Source: Hetaerina americana
Lineage: Eukaryota; Arthropoda; Insecta; Odonata; Calopterygidae
Length of the DNA: 64,000 nt
NCBI GenBank assembly: GCA_022747635.1
Contig: JAKTNV010000003.1
Span: 15,680,911-15,744,910 of the forward strand
Direction: 5' to 3'
Shown here: in pieces, positions 1 through 11,645 of the stretch
Numbering within the stretch: the stretch's first letter is position 1
Layout: every line of letters starts with the position of its first letter
The notes under the pieces: model-generated
Seen by the model: only the letters and a program-made list of their open reading frames with translations
The model's database searches: none
What the model was told of the DNA's origin: nothing
Translations under genes and position numbers: made by a program

Positions 1-135
1 TTTCTCATCCTGACAAGGATGTAGTCAATTTGGTAAATTCCCAGTCCCCCGGAATGTTCCGAGTGTATCTTCTTCTCCGATGTAGCTCGGAAAGGGTAAG
101 TTGGCACTATTCTGTTTTTCTCCCATGTGCAATGA
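1..135 (-). mobile_element. LINE endonuclease fragment cut by the window edge
   Basis: On the minus strand one frame reads QIDYILVRMR, the conserved end of an apurinic endonuclease domain of a non-LTR retrotransposon. The preceding stretch is degenerate. The rest of the element, if present, lies to the left. Confidence 0.5.
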
Positions 136-1707
136 CTTCAACATCTCAATCAAGTCACTGTGGTGAATAATAAAATATCCATAAAAATAAAAAGCAGTGG
201 AAAATAAGGCCTTTTTATCGATGGCATTGAGGCATGAAACCCTATGTTTTGTGGTAATCGCGCACTGAGCGAAGGAATGAGGAGTGCTTCTATTGATATC
301 TCCCCATTATTGAGCCCACTTTTCTTGCTGAATGAAAGAGCGAGGAAGATCTACCTGAGGAAATATTTTGTTCTTAAAATAATATTCCTTGGTTTTCAAC
401 TATTGAGTCCTTTACCTCTACATTTTTTTTCGTCTGGCCAGTCTTCATCGTGTCTGGGAGTACTCCCAACCTACTCGTACTTTCCCTGTCCCATTCGCTA
501 TCTTATCGTGGCGATGTTCACATACGGGTGACATCCTCCACATTCTCGATCTTGATTTTAGTCCTTCCTTACAATTATCTCCAATAGACACCGAATATTT
601 GTTTCATCCAACATCTTCTATGACAAAGCAAACTTTCCGAATGGCGGATGCATTATCTATTTATGTGTACCATAATCATGAATATATTTTATTCTCTCAA
701 AAAATAATCAGGATTCCGTAATGGCCTCCTTGACGTGAAAATTAATATTCATTCATTCAATTTTGTAATGGCAGTCCATCAGTAGCACACAACTGGGTTT
801 TCATTGATTCCTTAACACAAACCCATGGATTCTCAGTTAATTTTCAATTCAATTATGAAATGTACGTGTCTAAGTTCCGACTTCATGATCCAGAAAGAAC
901 AAAGTCTAACTCGATTTACAAATATCCTAGTTTTATGATTACAAGATAATGCTGGAGTAGCAATGAAAAATTAATTAGCGTATGACAGCGCAAACATAAC
1001 ACGCAAACGGAAAAATAAAAACATTGATCAATTAACTAGACAGAAACATAAAAAAACAGCCTTTACCTGAAGTTCGAAGGGGAAAACACGGCAGCTATCC
1101 TCGACCAATCAGATCGCTTGAAACGCATTAAATTCGTTTTGCAGAACGGCATAATCAAAGGCCACAACAATTAATTCAACAACTTGGTCACGCACGTTAA
1201 AAGTTCTACTGATAACTGCGCTAAAGTCACGGTTAAAAAATTTGCATTCGCCTCTCAAATCGAAAAACCCATCACCTCCAAACTGTGTTTACAGTCAAAG
1301 ATACACAAACCAGGAATCGACGTGAATGAGTTCTCACTTTCCCCGTCTACCATCTCACGAAATGACTCGTAACGGAGCACAACACACATTATTAGCTAAG
1401 AGAAAACATACGGAGTAAAGAACAGAAAAACCTTTTTTGACAGCATATAAAACACAGGTGTATTTATTGTGGGTCCGGTCATTCTACGTAGTGAAATTCT
1501 GGTTTCGTTTGACGCAAAAAATCCTTTGAAATTATTTAGGACTGCACTTTCAAGGAACAAGTATTTACCGTCATAGTTAAAGAATACACGACGCTGTCTA
1601 AACTGCCCATCGACTAGACGGATTTCATCTTTAAAAATTAGCCCTAAAACAGCATAGTATGTCAAATCAATGGGCAAGCTCAAAAAGTTCCATCAGCTCC
1701 ATTGTCA
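136..1707. other. No gene recognised
   Basis: AT-rich sequence with only short ORFs. Parts of 240-560 could be further decayed LINE endonuclease on the minus strand, but no motif is clear. Confidence 0.5.
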
Positions 1708-1990
1708 GTAGTAGTTTTTATGGGAGGCGACCGACAGCTGAGGTAATTTACGCCATTAGGGATGGATGGGAGAGAAACCTGGCGTCGGCATTAGCCTTCT
1801 CTTTTCGGAAGGCACCAAGGGGTCCGAAGTTTAACGTCCCATCCGACGGACGTCCTACTCAAGTGCTCTTCACAAACCACCACAAGTAGGGATCCGGATA
1901 CCCCTGAAAAATATTGTTGTCTCCAGGATTTGAACCCGGGCCCTCTCGGTGGGAAGCCCGTACGTTAGTCAACGCACCATTCCGATCCCC
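1708..1990 (-). mobile_element. tRNA-derived SINE, family A, copy 1
   Basis: Read on the minus strand it starts with a tRNA-like head containing the B-box GGTTCAAATCC, continues through a conserved body (GTCCCATCCGACGGACG on plus) and ends in a TACTA-type tail. It matches the copies at 5082, 9669, 14094 and 37294. Confidence 0.75.
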
Positions 1991-2129
1991 TCCATTTTCA
2001 GCCTAAATTATTTCAAAAATGTAGGCAAGCACAGATTTGTTTCATCTCAAAAACTAAACAATGGTACGTGGAAGAAATAACTGCTCTATTCATCATTGCT
2101 ATGCAAATATTACACTATTTTAATTATTC

Positions 2130-4610
2130 TCGGTAATCTACCGGTTAAGGATGATTTTAGATGGGCACAAACCACCAAGCGGCACAGCGACAACTCCCCT
2201 GTCTTTCCTAGCAAAACACAACCTGACATCCAAAACTACAGTAAACGCCTCTTCATTACTTCCAATGCTTCCTTCCTCCCCCCTTCATTCCGTCCACCAT
2301 GCCTATCCTATTCCTACCCCTTCCTTGTTTGCCTAAAATTCTCCCCACTATCACAGTCTTCAACACTTCTTTTCCAATCAGAAAGCTCTGCATCCATTTT
2401 TCCTGCCTGCTTATGATTTCTCCCAACAATCCCTTCTCCTCTTCCACCGACCCTAGCACTTTCTCGTTGTTTCCCTTTGAGCTCACTTTTCCTTATCCTT
2501 CTCCACATCCATATTTCAAATGATTCCAATCTATCTTACCATCTTCTTCAGCAACAATGTTTTGCTTCCGCAAAAAACCACACTCCATATCATAGTTTTA
2601 ACGAGTTTGTTCTTTCAATCTTTGTAAATATCCCTCTCATCAATTCTCTCCTCCTTGTGAATACTTCTTTGCACAACGTAATTATTCGTCCACACTAATT
2701 TGCCCATTTGGGCCCAAAAAACTTCTGACGCATGTTAACTGTTCCACCTGCTCTAGTTTTTACGCTCCTAATTTAACGTTTTACTTAGCCTTTCTGTTTC
2801 TCGAAAACCGCTAAACCATTATCATATTTACGTTTATTCTCATCTAAGACCTATCTAACTGATTTTCCAATGTACCCGAAGAGTTTGCAACCCCTTGGCT
2901 GACTGACAAATTAAGCTCGATCATCCACACACACCGGAATGATTTTATGGATTCCCCGCCGATTTTCATCCCTAGCTCCAGTTCTTCCCATGCCTCTTTA
3001 ACCATTGCCTCCACACACGAGTATATGTACATTGCAGAGTGCCGGTGATAATGGACAACCTAGTTTTACTCCTTTTCCCAATACTGCCCATCCGGCACTC
3101 GCTTCAGAAATGTCTTGGCCATGTTCAGGTCTTTTACGACTCCAAGCTACGGTATTTTCTTAGCCATCTTCATGCTACGGTATGTATCTTCTGCAATAAA
3201 TTAATTATTTCCACCCATTTCAGTCTATCAAACGACTTCTCAAAAACTATAAAAGAGACAAATACATCTTTATTTTATCCATGCTCTTCTCTATTAGATA
3301 CCTCATTACTGCTATGGCACCATGCGTGCCTCTCCCCTTCCTGAACCCAAACTGATGATCTCTTAAGTACTCATTCGCCCTGCTCTCCATGCTCCCATTA
3401 ATGATTTTGAAAACCGCTTTATCTATATGCAAAATTAAGCTTATTGTTCCATAGTCCTCACACATGGCAGCATTTCTCTGTTTTTGGAATAACACTGATC
3501 TGACGAAGTTATTCGGCAATATTCCTCCTTCATTTATGCTACGAATGTATCCATAAAAACATTTCCTCCCATCTTTTCTTAAACCTTTAAGTAGTTTCGC
3601 GCTTCTTCCGCTCTATTAGATAGCCCCCTCGATATTTTATTTAACACGTCATACTTCCTTCTACCTAACTCTGCTTTTACATTTTTCCATTTCCTTCTCT
3701 CGTCTGTCCGTCTAATCATCTCGCTCGCAATCCATAATTTCGCTGTTCTTTCCCTCTTTTCTGTTCCCATTGTTTCTTTTGCTGTTTTCTACATTCCTTT
3801 TGTGATTTGTTCCCGATTTCGCTCTAAAATTTCATTTCCGAAATCATCTTCCTTGTTTTATCATATTGAATCAGTGTCTACTACTAAATATCGCTGAATT
3901 ACGGCGAGAGTCCGCATTTGCTCCCGAGAAACTGCGAAAATAATCATTCTCTTCCTAAATATGCACCTGACCATGATATATTCAAACTGATATCTTCCAG
4001 AATCCACGAACAGTTTCTATACGTACCTACGCATCTGTGGTGCCTAAACCATGTATTCGTTAGTATTATCCCTTGCCTCCTGCTAAACGCAATTGCTTTC
4101 TCTCCGCGGGCATTCCTTGTTCCTGAACCGTAGTGCCGTACTTCACTCACCTCTCTCCCTTCGCCCCTCATCGATTTCTAACCCCGCATCCCTATCACAT
4201 TTTTCCCTCCAGGAGTAACCGTGATTATGTCCTCTAACTGATGGCATACCCTGTCGACTTCTTCCTCCCTATGGTGGCATGTAGACCTGAATAATGACCA
4301 AGTTCGCTGGTTCTGCTTTTACTCCATCTAATAATATTCCACTAGCCGCTTTCTCGGTGCCAACCACGCTTCCTTTTTACCTTTTTATTCAATATTATTT
4401 CCATCCCTACACTGTATACATCTCTATAAATACAATTTCTAGTTCGATCCCCTTCGTTGTTGCTGCATCTTTAGCTTCGCAAGATTCTCGTGTATCGACG
4501 ACGGCCGAGGTCTTGCATCTCCCGCTGCCGTGAACGACACATGGCCGATTGGGCCGAGTCCCAAAGTTACAAGGACTAATAGTCGGCATATTGCCCGTCA
4601 TGGCATCCTT
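2130..4610 (-). mobile_element. Degenerate LINE with endonuclease and reverse transcriptase remains
   Basis: On the minus strand, from high to low coordinate, short in-frame pieces follow the order of a non-LTR ORF2. First come endonuclease pieces near 4480-4260 (ILLDGVKAEPANLVIIQVYM) and 4170-3944 (TRNARGEKAIAF, NTWF). A linker follows at 3770-3579 (ERRKWKNVKAELGRRKYDVL), then RT at 3519-3247 (CEDYGTISLI, DHQFGFRKGRGTHGAIAVMR), and a C-terminal piece at 2529-2256 (SRQEKWMQ, LKTVIVGRILGKQGRGRNRI). Many stops and frameshifts make it inactive. Confidence 0.85.
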
Positions 4611-4639
4611 CGAATGAATTTTAGAGAGGTATCCCGTTA

Positions 4640-5068
4640 CCTTCCTTAAAGTATTTTCAACGTGACTTCATCACTCATTGGGGTCAGACCTTTGCAGCCG
4701 CCTCAATGAGGAACAGACGCATTAAGGTGGTTTTCTGCTGCCTTCTTCAATAGTATTTTCAACGTGACTTCATTACTCATTGGGGTCAGACCTTTGCAGC
4801 CGCCTTAATGAGGAACAGACGTATTAAGGTGGTTTTCTGCTGCCTTCCTCAATAGTATTTTTAACGTGACGTCTACACTCACTGGGGTCAGACGCCTTTG
4901 CAGCCACCTCACTGTAGAACAGACGCTACTTGGACTACCTTTCGCCTGGCTCTTAGCCTCTGACCTATTTGCCATGGGTTGCTTTGCCCTACCAGGGACA
5001 ATTATTATTGTTCCCACCAGCTCAGCTCCAGGGTTCATAAGAACATACAAGCCCTTCCACCACGTCAA
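4640..5068. repeat. 102-bp tandem units beside LINE 5' end
   Basis: CGTGAC begins units at 4661, 4763 and 4865, 102 bp apart, each with CTTTGCAGCCGCCT. They run into a block ending CCCTTCCACCACGTCAAGG. The same arrangement follows the second LINE at 50300-50640, so the array is probably the LINE 5' UTR with monomer repeats. A related block without the LINE lies at 20930-21125. Confidence 0.7.
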
Positions 5069-5081
5069 GGTTTTAGCTCAT

Positions 5082-5393
5082 AGTAGTAGTAGTTTTTAGG
5101 GGAGGCGACCGTTAACTGAGGTCATTTGCGCCATAGGGGATGGACAGGAAAGGATGAAGAAAAAACCCAGCGTTGGCATTAGCATACTCTTTACGAAAGG
5201 CGCCAAGGGGTCCGCAGCTTTACGTCCCATCCGACGGACGGCGTACCCAATCCTGTGCTGCCGCAGTGCCCTCCACAAAGCACCTCAAGTAGGGATCGAG
5301 ATATCTCTGAAAACATTCAACACCGCCGGGATTTGAACCCGCGCCCTCTGGGTGGGAAGCCAGTACGTTAGCCCCCGCATCATCTCGATCCCC
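5082..5393 (-). mobile_element. tRNA-derived SINE, family A, copy 2, with 13-bp target duplication
   Basis: Flanked by the perfect direct repeat GGTTTTAGCTCAT at 5069-5081 and 5394-5406, the signature of target-primed insertion. The minus-strand head has the B-box GGTTCAAATCC, and the tail is a run of TACTA units. It is inserted in the LINE 5' UTR-like block. Confidence 0.9.
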
Positions 5394-5713
5394 GGTTTTA
5401 GCTCATGTGTAGGGAAATACAACATGAATGATTTCTTGAAAAAACAACAAACGATGTAACTACCTAATCTGAGAAAACAAGAGCCTTCTATTTTTAGGAT
5501 TTCTGCGGAAATATCATACTGGCAGAAAACGCAGGTCAGCGGCCTCAAAGTCTAATCAAACTAATGAATTGTAAATGACAGCTGGTGACTTCTCTAAAGA
5601 TCCAATTAGTTCAAATACTACAGTTTTGGTGTTATTAGTGCTTTTACCCTCCTTTAAAATGCACTAAATGAAAATTTTTGGACAAACTTGATTTAAACTG
5701 AATAAAATCAGTA

Positions 5714-5867
5714 TACTACCTTGATCAAAAAGTTCCCGGAATAACCACCGTGTGGCGCTCCCATCGTTCCGATTTGAGTTCTGTTTTTTTTGTTAAATTG
5801 GTACATCTGTTGTTGATATTCCCTTTAAATCTTCATGAACAATTTGAACTTTTTGATCAAGGTAGTA
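5714..5867. mobile_element. MITE with perfect terminal inverted repeats (mariner-like, TA target)
   Basis: TACTACCTTGATCAAAAAGT at the left end is matched exactly by the reverse complement at the right end (5846-5867). The inverted repeat is at least 20 bp and flanking TA dinucleotides fit a TA target duplication. It is about 150 bp long and non-coding, so it would need transposase from elsewhere. Confidence 0.85.
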
Positions 5868-5879
5868 TTCTTCCCAGTT

Positions 5880-7060
5880 TGTATATTCCATTTTAAAATT
5901 AATCTAAAAACAGCAATTATCAGAGGTCTCAAGGGATGAAGATACTAAGATAAGATAAAGAAAATCATATAAGGAATATATTACCGAGTTATTAAAAACA
6001 AAGAGAAAAGGAAGGATCTCAGGAAGTGAGAGAGGTGGAAGTGCAATTGCACCACATCTTCAAGACGACAAAATTGAAAACAACCATAGGCTTCATTTTC
6101 ATCACATGAATATACATACTTTATATTCTCTCCAGCTTCCTTGTTCCTTTTTAAAATTAAACTAAAAACCACTGTTATCTGATGTCTTAGGGGATGAGGA
6201 GAAAATGAGAAGAGTTGACGTGCAACTGAAACCATATGCGCAGGTGAATGAAATGGGAAGGAACCATAATCTTAAGTCCTTCATATTAATATACATACTT
6301 AGTATTCTCCCCAGTTTGACTATTTCTTTTTAAAATTAAACTATAAACGGCTATTATCAGATGTCTAAGGCGAAGAAGATATTCCCAATGTAGAAAGAAA
6401 ATCACTGAGTTATTTAGAAGAATGATAAAAGGTAGCATCACCGGAAGTGAAAGAAGTGGAAATGCAAATGACACCATATCTCCAGGAAGATGGAATGGGA
6501 AAGGATCATAAGCTTCATTTCCATCATATGAACATACAGACTTAATATTCTCCTCAGCTTGTTTATACCTTTTCCAAAATTAAAAAAAAACCTGCTATTC
6601 TCTGATGTCTCAAAGGATGAAGATATTCTCAAAGTAAAAATAAAATCATGGAGGATATATGTGATTGAGTTACACAGACAAATGAGAATGGCAAGAATCC
6701 TGGGTAGAGAGTGCAGTGTAAGTGCAACAAACACCAAATCTTCAGTTGGACAAAGCAGGAAAAATCCATAAGTTTATTTTCTCTATGTGACTTACTTAAT
6801 ATTCTCCCCAAATTGTTTACTCCTTTTCAAAATGAAAATAAAAACTGATCTTATCAGTTATCTTGAAGGATGAAGATATTCTCAAGGTAAAAATAAAATC
6901 GCTTGAGGAAATATCAGATTGAGGTATTTAGAAGAGTGAGAATATGAAGGAGCCCAGGAAGTGAGAAAAGGGGAAGTGCAACAGACCCTACATATCCAGG
7001 TGAATAAAATGGGAAAGACCCGTAAGTTTAATTTCCTTCGAGTGAATATACTCCCTGGAT
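5880..7060. repeat. Decayed tandem satellite of about 250-bp units
   Basis: The landmark TTTTAAAATTAA...AAAC followed by a TCAGATGTCT...GATGAAGATATTC-like stretch recurs at about 5891, 6149, 6327, 6572 and 6824. Spacing is 258, 178, 245 and 252 bp, so one unit has a deletion of about 70 bp. The units have diverged noticeably. Confidence 0.75.
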
Positions 7061-8850
7061 GACGTAATAAGAAAGAAATTTTGGTTGAAAGATTTGTAGC
7101 TGGTGAGCCATTGGGTGATCCTGAGTACTAAGAGAACTCCACTCCTCCTTAAGGGTCAGCAACCTCCTGCCCTCACAAAACAATCGCCCATCAATATTTT
7201 TGAGATATTTTTTTCTCAAGAGAGAATTCTAAATATTCATTGCTCTTTAGGATTATGTAGAAGTAGTAATCACTGTGGAAGTAGATGCTGATGAGAAAGA
7301 AGTTTTAGTGCATGGAGTTGTAGCTTATGAGCCATTGGTTGAGTCTAAAGCAAGAGGAGATCTCTGTGCCATCATTAGTCAGCAAACAACTGCTCAACTA
7401 ATGAATTTAGGTCAATATTTCCACTTACATTTTCAGCCATTGCTCTAGATTCTTGGAGATTCACCCTGTTGGTCTGCAGATCAAGCATTTGCAATGCCAC
7501 TGGAAGTGTACAGGAAGAATTATATGCAGCCATAATAACAGATATTCTACCAAAATAATATACCAAGGGGGGATATGGGAGCATAATAGATAACAGGATA
7601 CCATCTGGTGTTTGTCAGTTTTGCACATCAGAAAAATGCAATTAACAGGGTTACTTGTGTAGAATCAAGAATATGTAGCAGAAAATAGGAGTAAATTGGA
7701 GGATAGGAGGCTTATCTTGAACCTTCACATATCTCTTCAGATAGCTAGGGGCAAGTGGCAGATAGGGAGTCCAGATAGGCATGGTTAGGAAGAGGAGAAA
7801 TACAGGAGTGTAATAATCTGAAGCACACTTTTGGTTCAGATGTTTCTTTCCATTGTATCTCCTAATTTCTATTTACTGACTGTGAAATGTACAAATCATT
7901 GTCACAAAGTCAATATTTCCAATTTTGCAATGAGATGGGGTCAGATTGCTGCATTAATATCTCTCCCTTGCTTCATTTTTTTCTCTTTCACCTCCTAAGA
8001 TACATTCTTTCAAGTAAACCCTTAAGTCTCCATGCAGTTATTGTGAAAAGTAATATATAGTAAATTAGTAAGTAAGACCAGTTGACTTGTAATACAGGTA
8101 GTTATCCACCAAGAGACCTTGTCTCTGATTCAAAAGATAATCTGCTAGATTTAAACTATAATTTCCATTTTAATTTTTATCACCCATGATAAGAGATGGA
8201 TAAATTACAGGATCCTTTACAGCATAAAAAATGAGTGACAAATATTCTTTTGTTTTGTTGCATAATTTATAAGATTTAATTCCAAACTAGGAAGACTTTA
8301 GGTGGTAGGAACTGCATGAAGGATAAACCGCACTTCCATAACGTTAGGGATAATTCACCCAATGAATTGTCTCAACTGGGAAAATTACAATGGAGTTTTG
8401 CAATGAGATAGGAAATCGCATAAAAAATTACACTTGGAGGACCAGAATACTCTTTTTCTTCACCGTCAGATAGGTGCAGAAATTTATAAATTACCTACAG
8501 CTAATCCTTAACACAGCATTTCCATATCCTGGACTGAAGAAATATTTTATGCTTAAAAATCAGAATTATGTGTGAGCATTTGAACATTCCGATGAGCATG
8601 AAAATTCCCAATATTTCCACAAGGACAAATAAGGTTGAAATCCAACCAAAGGGTGGGAGATGATATCATTAGCATCATTCCTTCTCTGAAGAGGAATGCT
8701 TGGTAGTAGAAACACTGTACCCTTCTGGGCACATCCCTTACCTTTCCTAAGGTGCAAGTCATAGGACTAACATCAGAAGAGATTCCACAGTAGACCTGAC
8801 TGAGCGAGTGATTTTTGCAAGGGTTAAGGCGTTTACGCATACCCAAGCAA
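7061..8850. other. No gene recognised
   Basis: Short ORFs only. At 7070-7340 two stretches (around GTGAGCCATTGGGTGA and ATGAGCCATTGGTTGA) look like a decayed duplication. I do not recognise any product. Confidence 0.45.
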
Positions 8851-9090
8851 GTGAGTGATTGGCAGGTCACTGGTGCAGAGGGAAACCTCTCGAAAGCCCT
8901 GGTTGTGTGAGTGCCTGCATCTAGTAAGGATTAAGACTATTTAGTTAATCCAAGGTGGAGAGTGCCTGATTTATTTGCATTTATTTTATTATGTGTGATT
9001 GGCGGGCTGGTGCAGAGATAATTCTCTTGCAAGCCCTGTCTGGTGAGTGCTTGATAAGGGCGAGGGTTAATGCTATTTAGTACACCTTAG
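8851..9090. repeat. Decayed duplication of about 140 bp
   Basis: GTGATTGGC...TGGTGCAGAG...AAGCCCTG...GAGTGCCTG is repeated as GTGATTGGCGGGCTGGTGCAGAG...AAGCCCTGTCTGGTGAGTGC about 141 bp later. No coding capacity seen. Confidence 0.5.
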
Positions 9091-9668
9091 CCAGAGCATT
9101 TTTTGTAATCATATTTTGGTTTCATCGCTTTCTGTTCCAACTTCTCTTTATCATTTTATTTTTTTTATTTGATTTGAATTATTTTTTATTTATATATTTT
9201 ACTTATTATTTTTTTCTAATTTTTCTTCTCTCTAATTTTCCTTACCAAATCCTTTACCCATTTGTAACAGTATGACTGGGGTCGACTCTTCCCATAATAT
9301 TTAAAATAATAAATTTAAATTAAAAAGATCTCATGAAATCTCAATTCCATGAGCTCAATAAATTCTATATTCTGCGCATGAACTTTTATATCACACTTAA
9401 GAATAATTTGAATACTTTTTTACATTTCATGATTAAAAGAATCTCTTTGAATTGTAAATGAAGGCACTATTGAAGGACTATTTTATATCTATCTTCCTAA
9501 ACATAAGTGTTTAGAGTATATTCTGTTATTATGGGTTACACTTTCTCAAAGCCTAATTAAGCATGAGAATGGTTGCAGCATCAGGGCAATTTTGAAGGGC
9601 AGGTGGAGTCTTTTCTGCGCGTGGAAGAATGGAAAATTCCATAAAACCCCAGGCATTACATCTTGCGA
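9091..9668. other. No gene recognised; T-rich
   Basis: Low-complexity T-rich stretch at about 9110-9240, then unremarkable AT-rich DNA. Confidence 0.45.
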
Positions 9669-9968
9669 TGATAGTGTAGTTTTTATGGGAGGCTACCGAC
9701 AGCTAAGGTAATTTGCACCATTAGGGATGGGAAACGAAGGGTCGCAGAAACCCGGCATCATCATTAGCCAACTATGTTGAAAGGTGCCAAGGGGTCCACA
9801 ATTTAACTGCACCATCTGATGGATGTCGCACTCACTCAAAATGCTCTCCACAAAGCACCACAAGTAGGGATCCGGATACTGCTGAAAAATATTTGTCATC
9901 TCCAGGATTTGAACCTGGGCCCTTTTGGTGGGAATCCTTTGTATTAGCTACTGCACCATCCCAAACCC
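9669..9968 (-). mobile_element. tRNA-derived SINE, family A, copy 3
   Basis: Same body and B-box head as the other family A copies (CAGGATTTGAACCTGGGCCC on plus), more diverged. No clear target duplication. Confidence 0.7.
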
Positions 9969-11330
9969 CTCATACGACAATGCAGGATGTTACAGCCCAC
10001 ATGGGTAAACTCAAAGCCTTATTATTCCAATAATGGGAAAAATGAGCCTCACTGTGATGAACTGAAAGTAATCAGAGAAGCAATGGTTCAATGCAAATAA
10101 ATGTAATTGCTGTAAATATAATGTCCAGAGAGTAGTCTAGCATATTTTGAAGTGTCATGCAACACCTTAACTTCTGTTTTGGCTGGCATTATATCCCCAT
10201 TGACCTGGGACCCAGAGACAACTTTTGCTACAATTACATGGCCAGAGGTATCAGCTGCAATATGCATTATTTAAACCACAATAATTAACAGGCAATATTA
10301 AAACCACAATAATCATGCATTTCGGTCCACCGACATCAATTAATGCAAAACGAAAATTTACTCCATAAAAGAATGAAAGTTATAGCACCTACTTACAGTT
10401 TTATTGCAATTAACATAATTGCTTTTCTATGCATACTGTCCGTTCATGTGTTACGACCGATAGAAAGTATAAAACCCACATTCTCATTAGAAACCTCGGG
10501 TGAACTAACGAATTGCTAAACTTGACGTAATTAAAACCCTTATTGCAATGATTCAGCGTAGTAAGTACGCCATATTATCACCAATGACGCCACCTATAAT
10601 CAACCGTATATTATTGCCTAAATCTGATATACTACGTTATATCTAAGAAAGATTTAAATTTATTTACTCAAAAGGACGGAATTCAGAATAAAAATAAGAC
10701 CTGTTTTAGAGGTTACTTTTAGCACGACTCGTATATTTTAAAGATAATTATACGTATTTATTAAAAATGATATGTTCCAAGTTTAAGACTTTTTAGTTTT
10801 TAAAAATTATACAGACACAACAAAACGAAAAGTAATATTAAAAATGTGGCTAAGTGCGTGCCGAATAGAACTGTTTTAGTAGTCGGAAAACTAATAAGCA
10901 AAAAAGAACAAATAAAGGTAGTAGCTTATCGTATGACACTCGTACGCATTTTTTCCATTATATAAGTAAAACGTAAGTAATACATTGAGAAAGGATTCGC
11001 TGGTAAAGCCTTTATATCATTAGATCTACTTCTCTTCAGTAAATAGTTATCATTGAATCTTTGATTAGTTCACTAACATTACTTTAAACCCTATTGTAGA
11101 AGTGTAAAGAATGATATTCTTATAAGTTTTATGGAAATAATTACGAACCTCTCTGAGATAGAAAAGTTCCAGAAGAAATTTCATTCTCTCCGCCGAAAAC
11201 CTTTATCTATTTCCGCGGTTTAATTTTAACATATTTACTGTAAATATCGTAAAGATGCACTATTAAATAAAAGAAACTACACAGATAAATGTAGTTTATT
11301 AATGCGACAATTTCAGAGTGCAAACAAAAA
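9969..11330. other. No gene recognised
   Basis: AT-rich DNA with no long ORF, motif or repeat that I can name. Confidence 0.45.
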
Positions 11331-11645
11331 TAGTTCGTCTTGAACGGGATTCGAACCTGGAACCCATGAAGTCCGGCCGAGGACTTTAACCAGTTAAGCT
11401 ATCAAGGCTTCCCCTTAAACTCGGAAAGTTGGGGGGGGGGGGGGTGACATAACGGAGTCATCCGCTAATATGCATTTCAATACAACAATTTCAGTGAGTA
11501 AAAATTATTCGCCTTGACCAGGATTATCCCTATCCCGGTCAAGGCGAATGATTTTTACACTCTGAAATTGTGGAATGCATATAAGCGGATGACACCGTTA
11601 AAAGTTACTGTTGCGGTATCTCCCGCAGTTTCTTAGAATTTGTTA
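11331..11645. mobile_element. SINE family B: tRNA-like head, G run and large palindrome
   Basis: A minus-strand tRNA-like head lies at 11412-11338 (TAGCTTAACTGGTTAAAG A-box region, GGTTCGAATCC B-box); its imperfect acceptor stem and a six-base anticodon loop argue against a functional tRNA. A run of 14 G follows at 11431-11444. Then comes an inverted repeat at 11453-11524/11531-11597, made of two opposed tails of the same family. Other copies lie at 16648-16747 and 38710-38886. Confidence 0.6.

Noticed and set aside
1067..1152. Short coding exon on the minus strand starting ATG CCG TTC and ending at a donor-like CAG|GTAAAG
   Set aside because: Only 28 codons, with no family match and no partner exon found in the remaining 1 kb to the window edge.
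7250..7430. Possible exon after CTCTTTAG, reading DYVEVVITVEVDADEKEV
   Set aside because: Open for about 60 codons, but it has no donor with matching phase and no family signal, and it lies in a duplicated low-complexity stretch.
11338..11412. tRNA gene on the minus strand
   Set aside because: A- and B-box-like sequences are present, but the acceptor stem is imperfect, the anticodon loop has six bases and the flanks belong to a dispersed SINE. It is treated as a SINE head.
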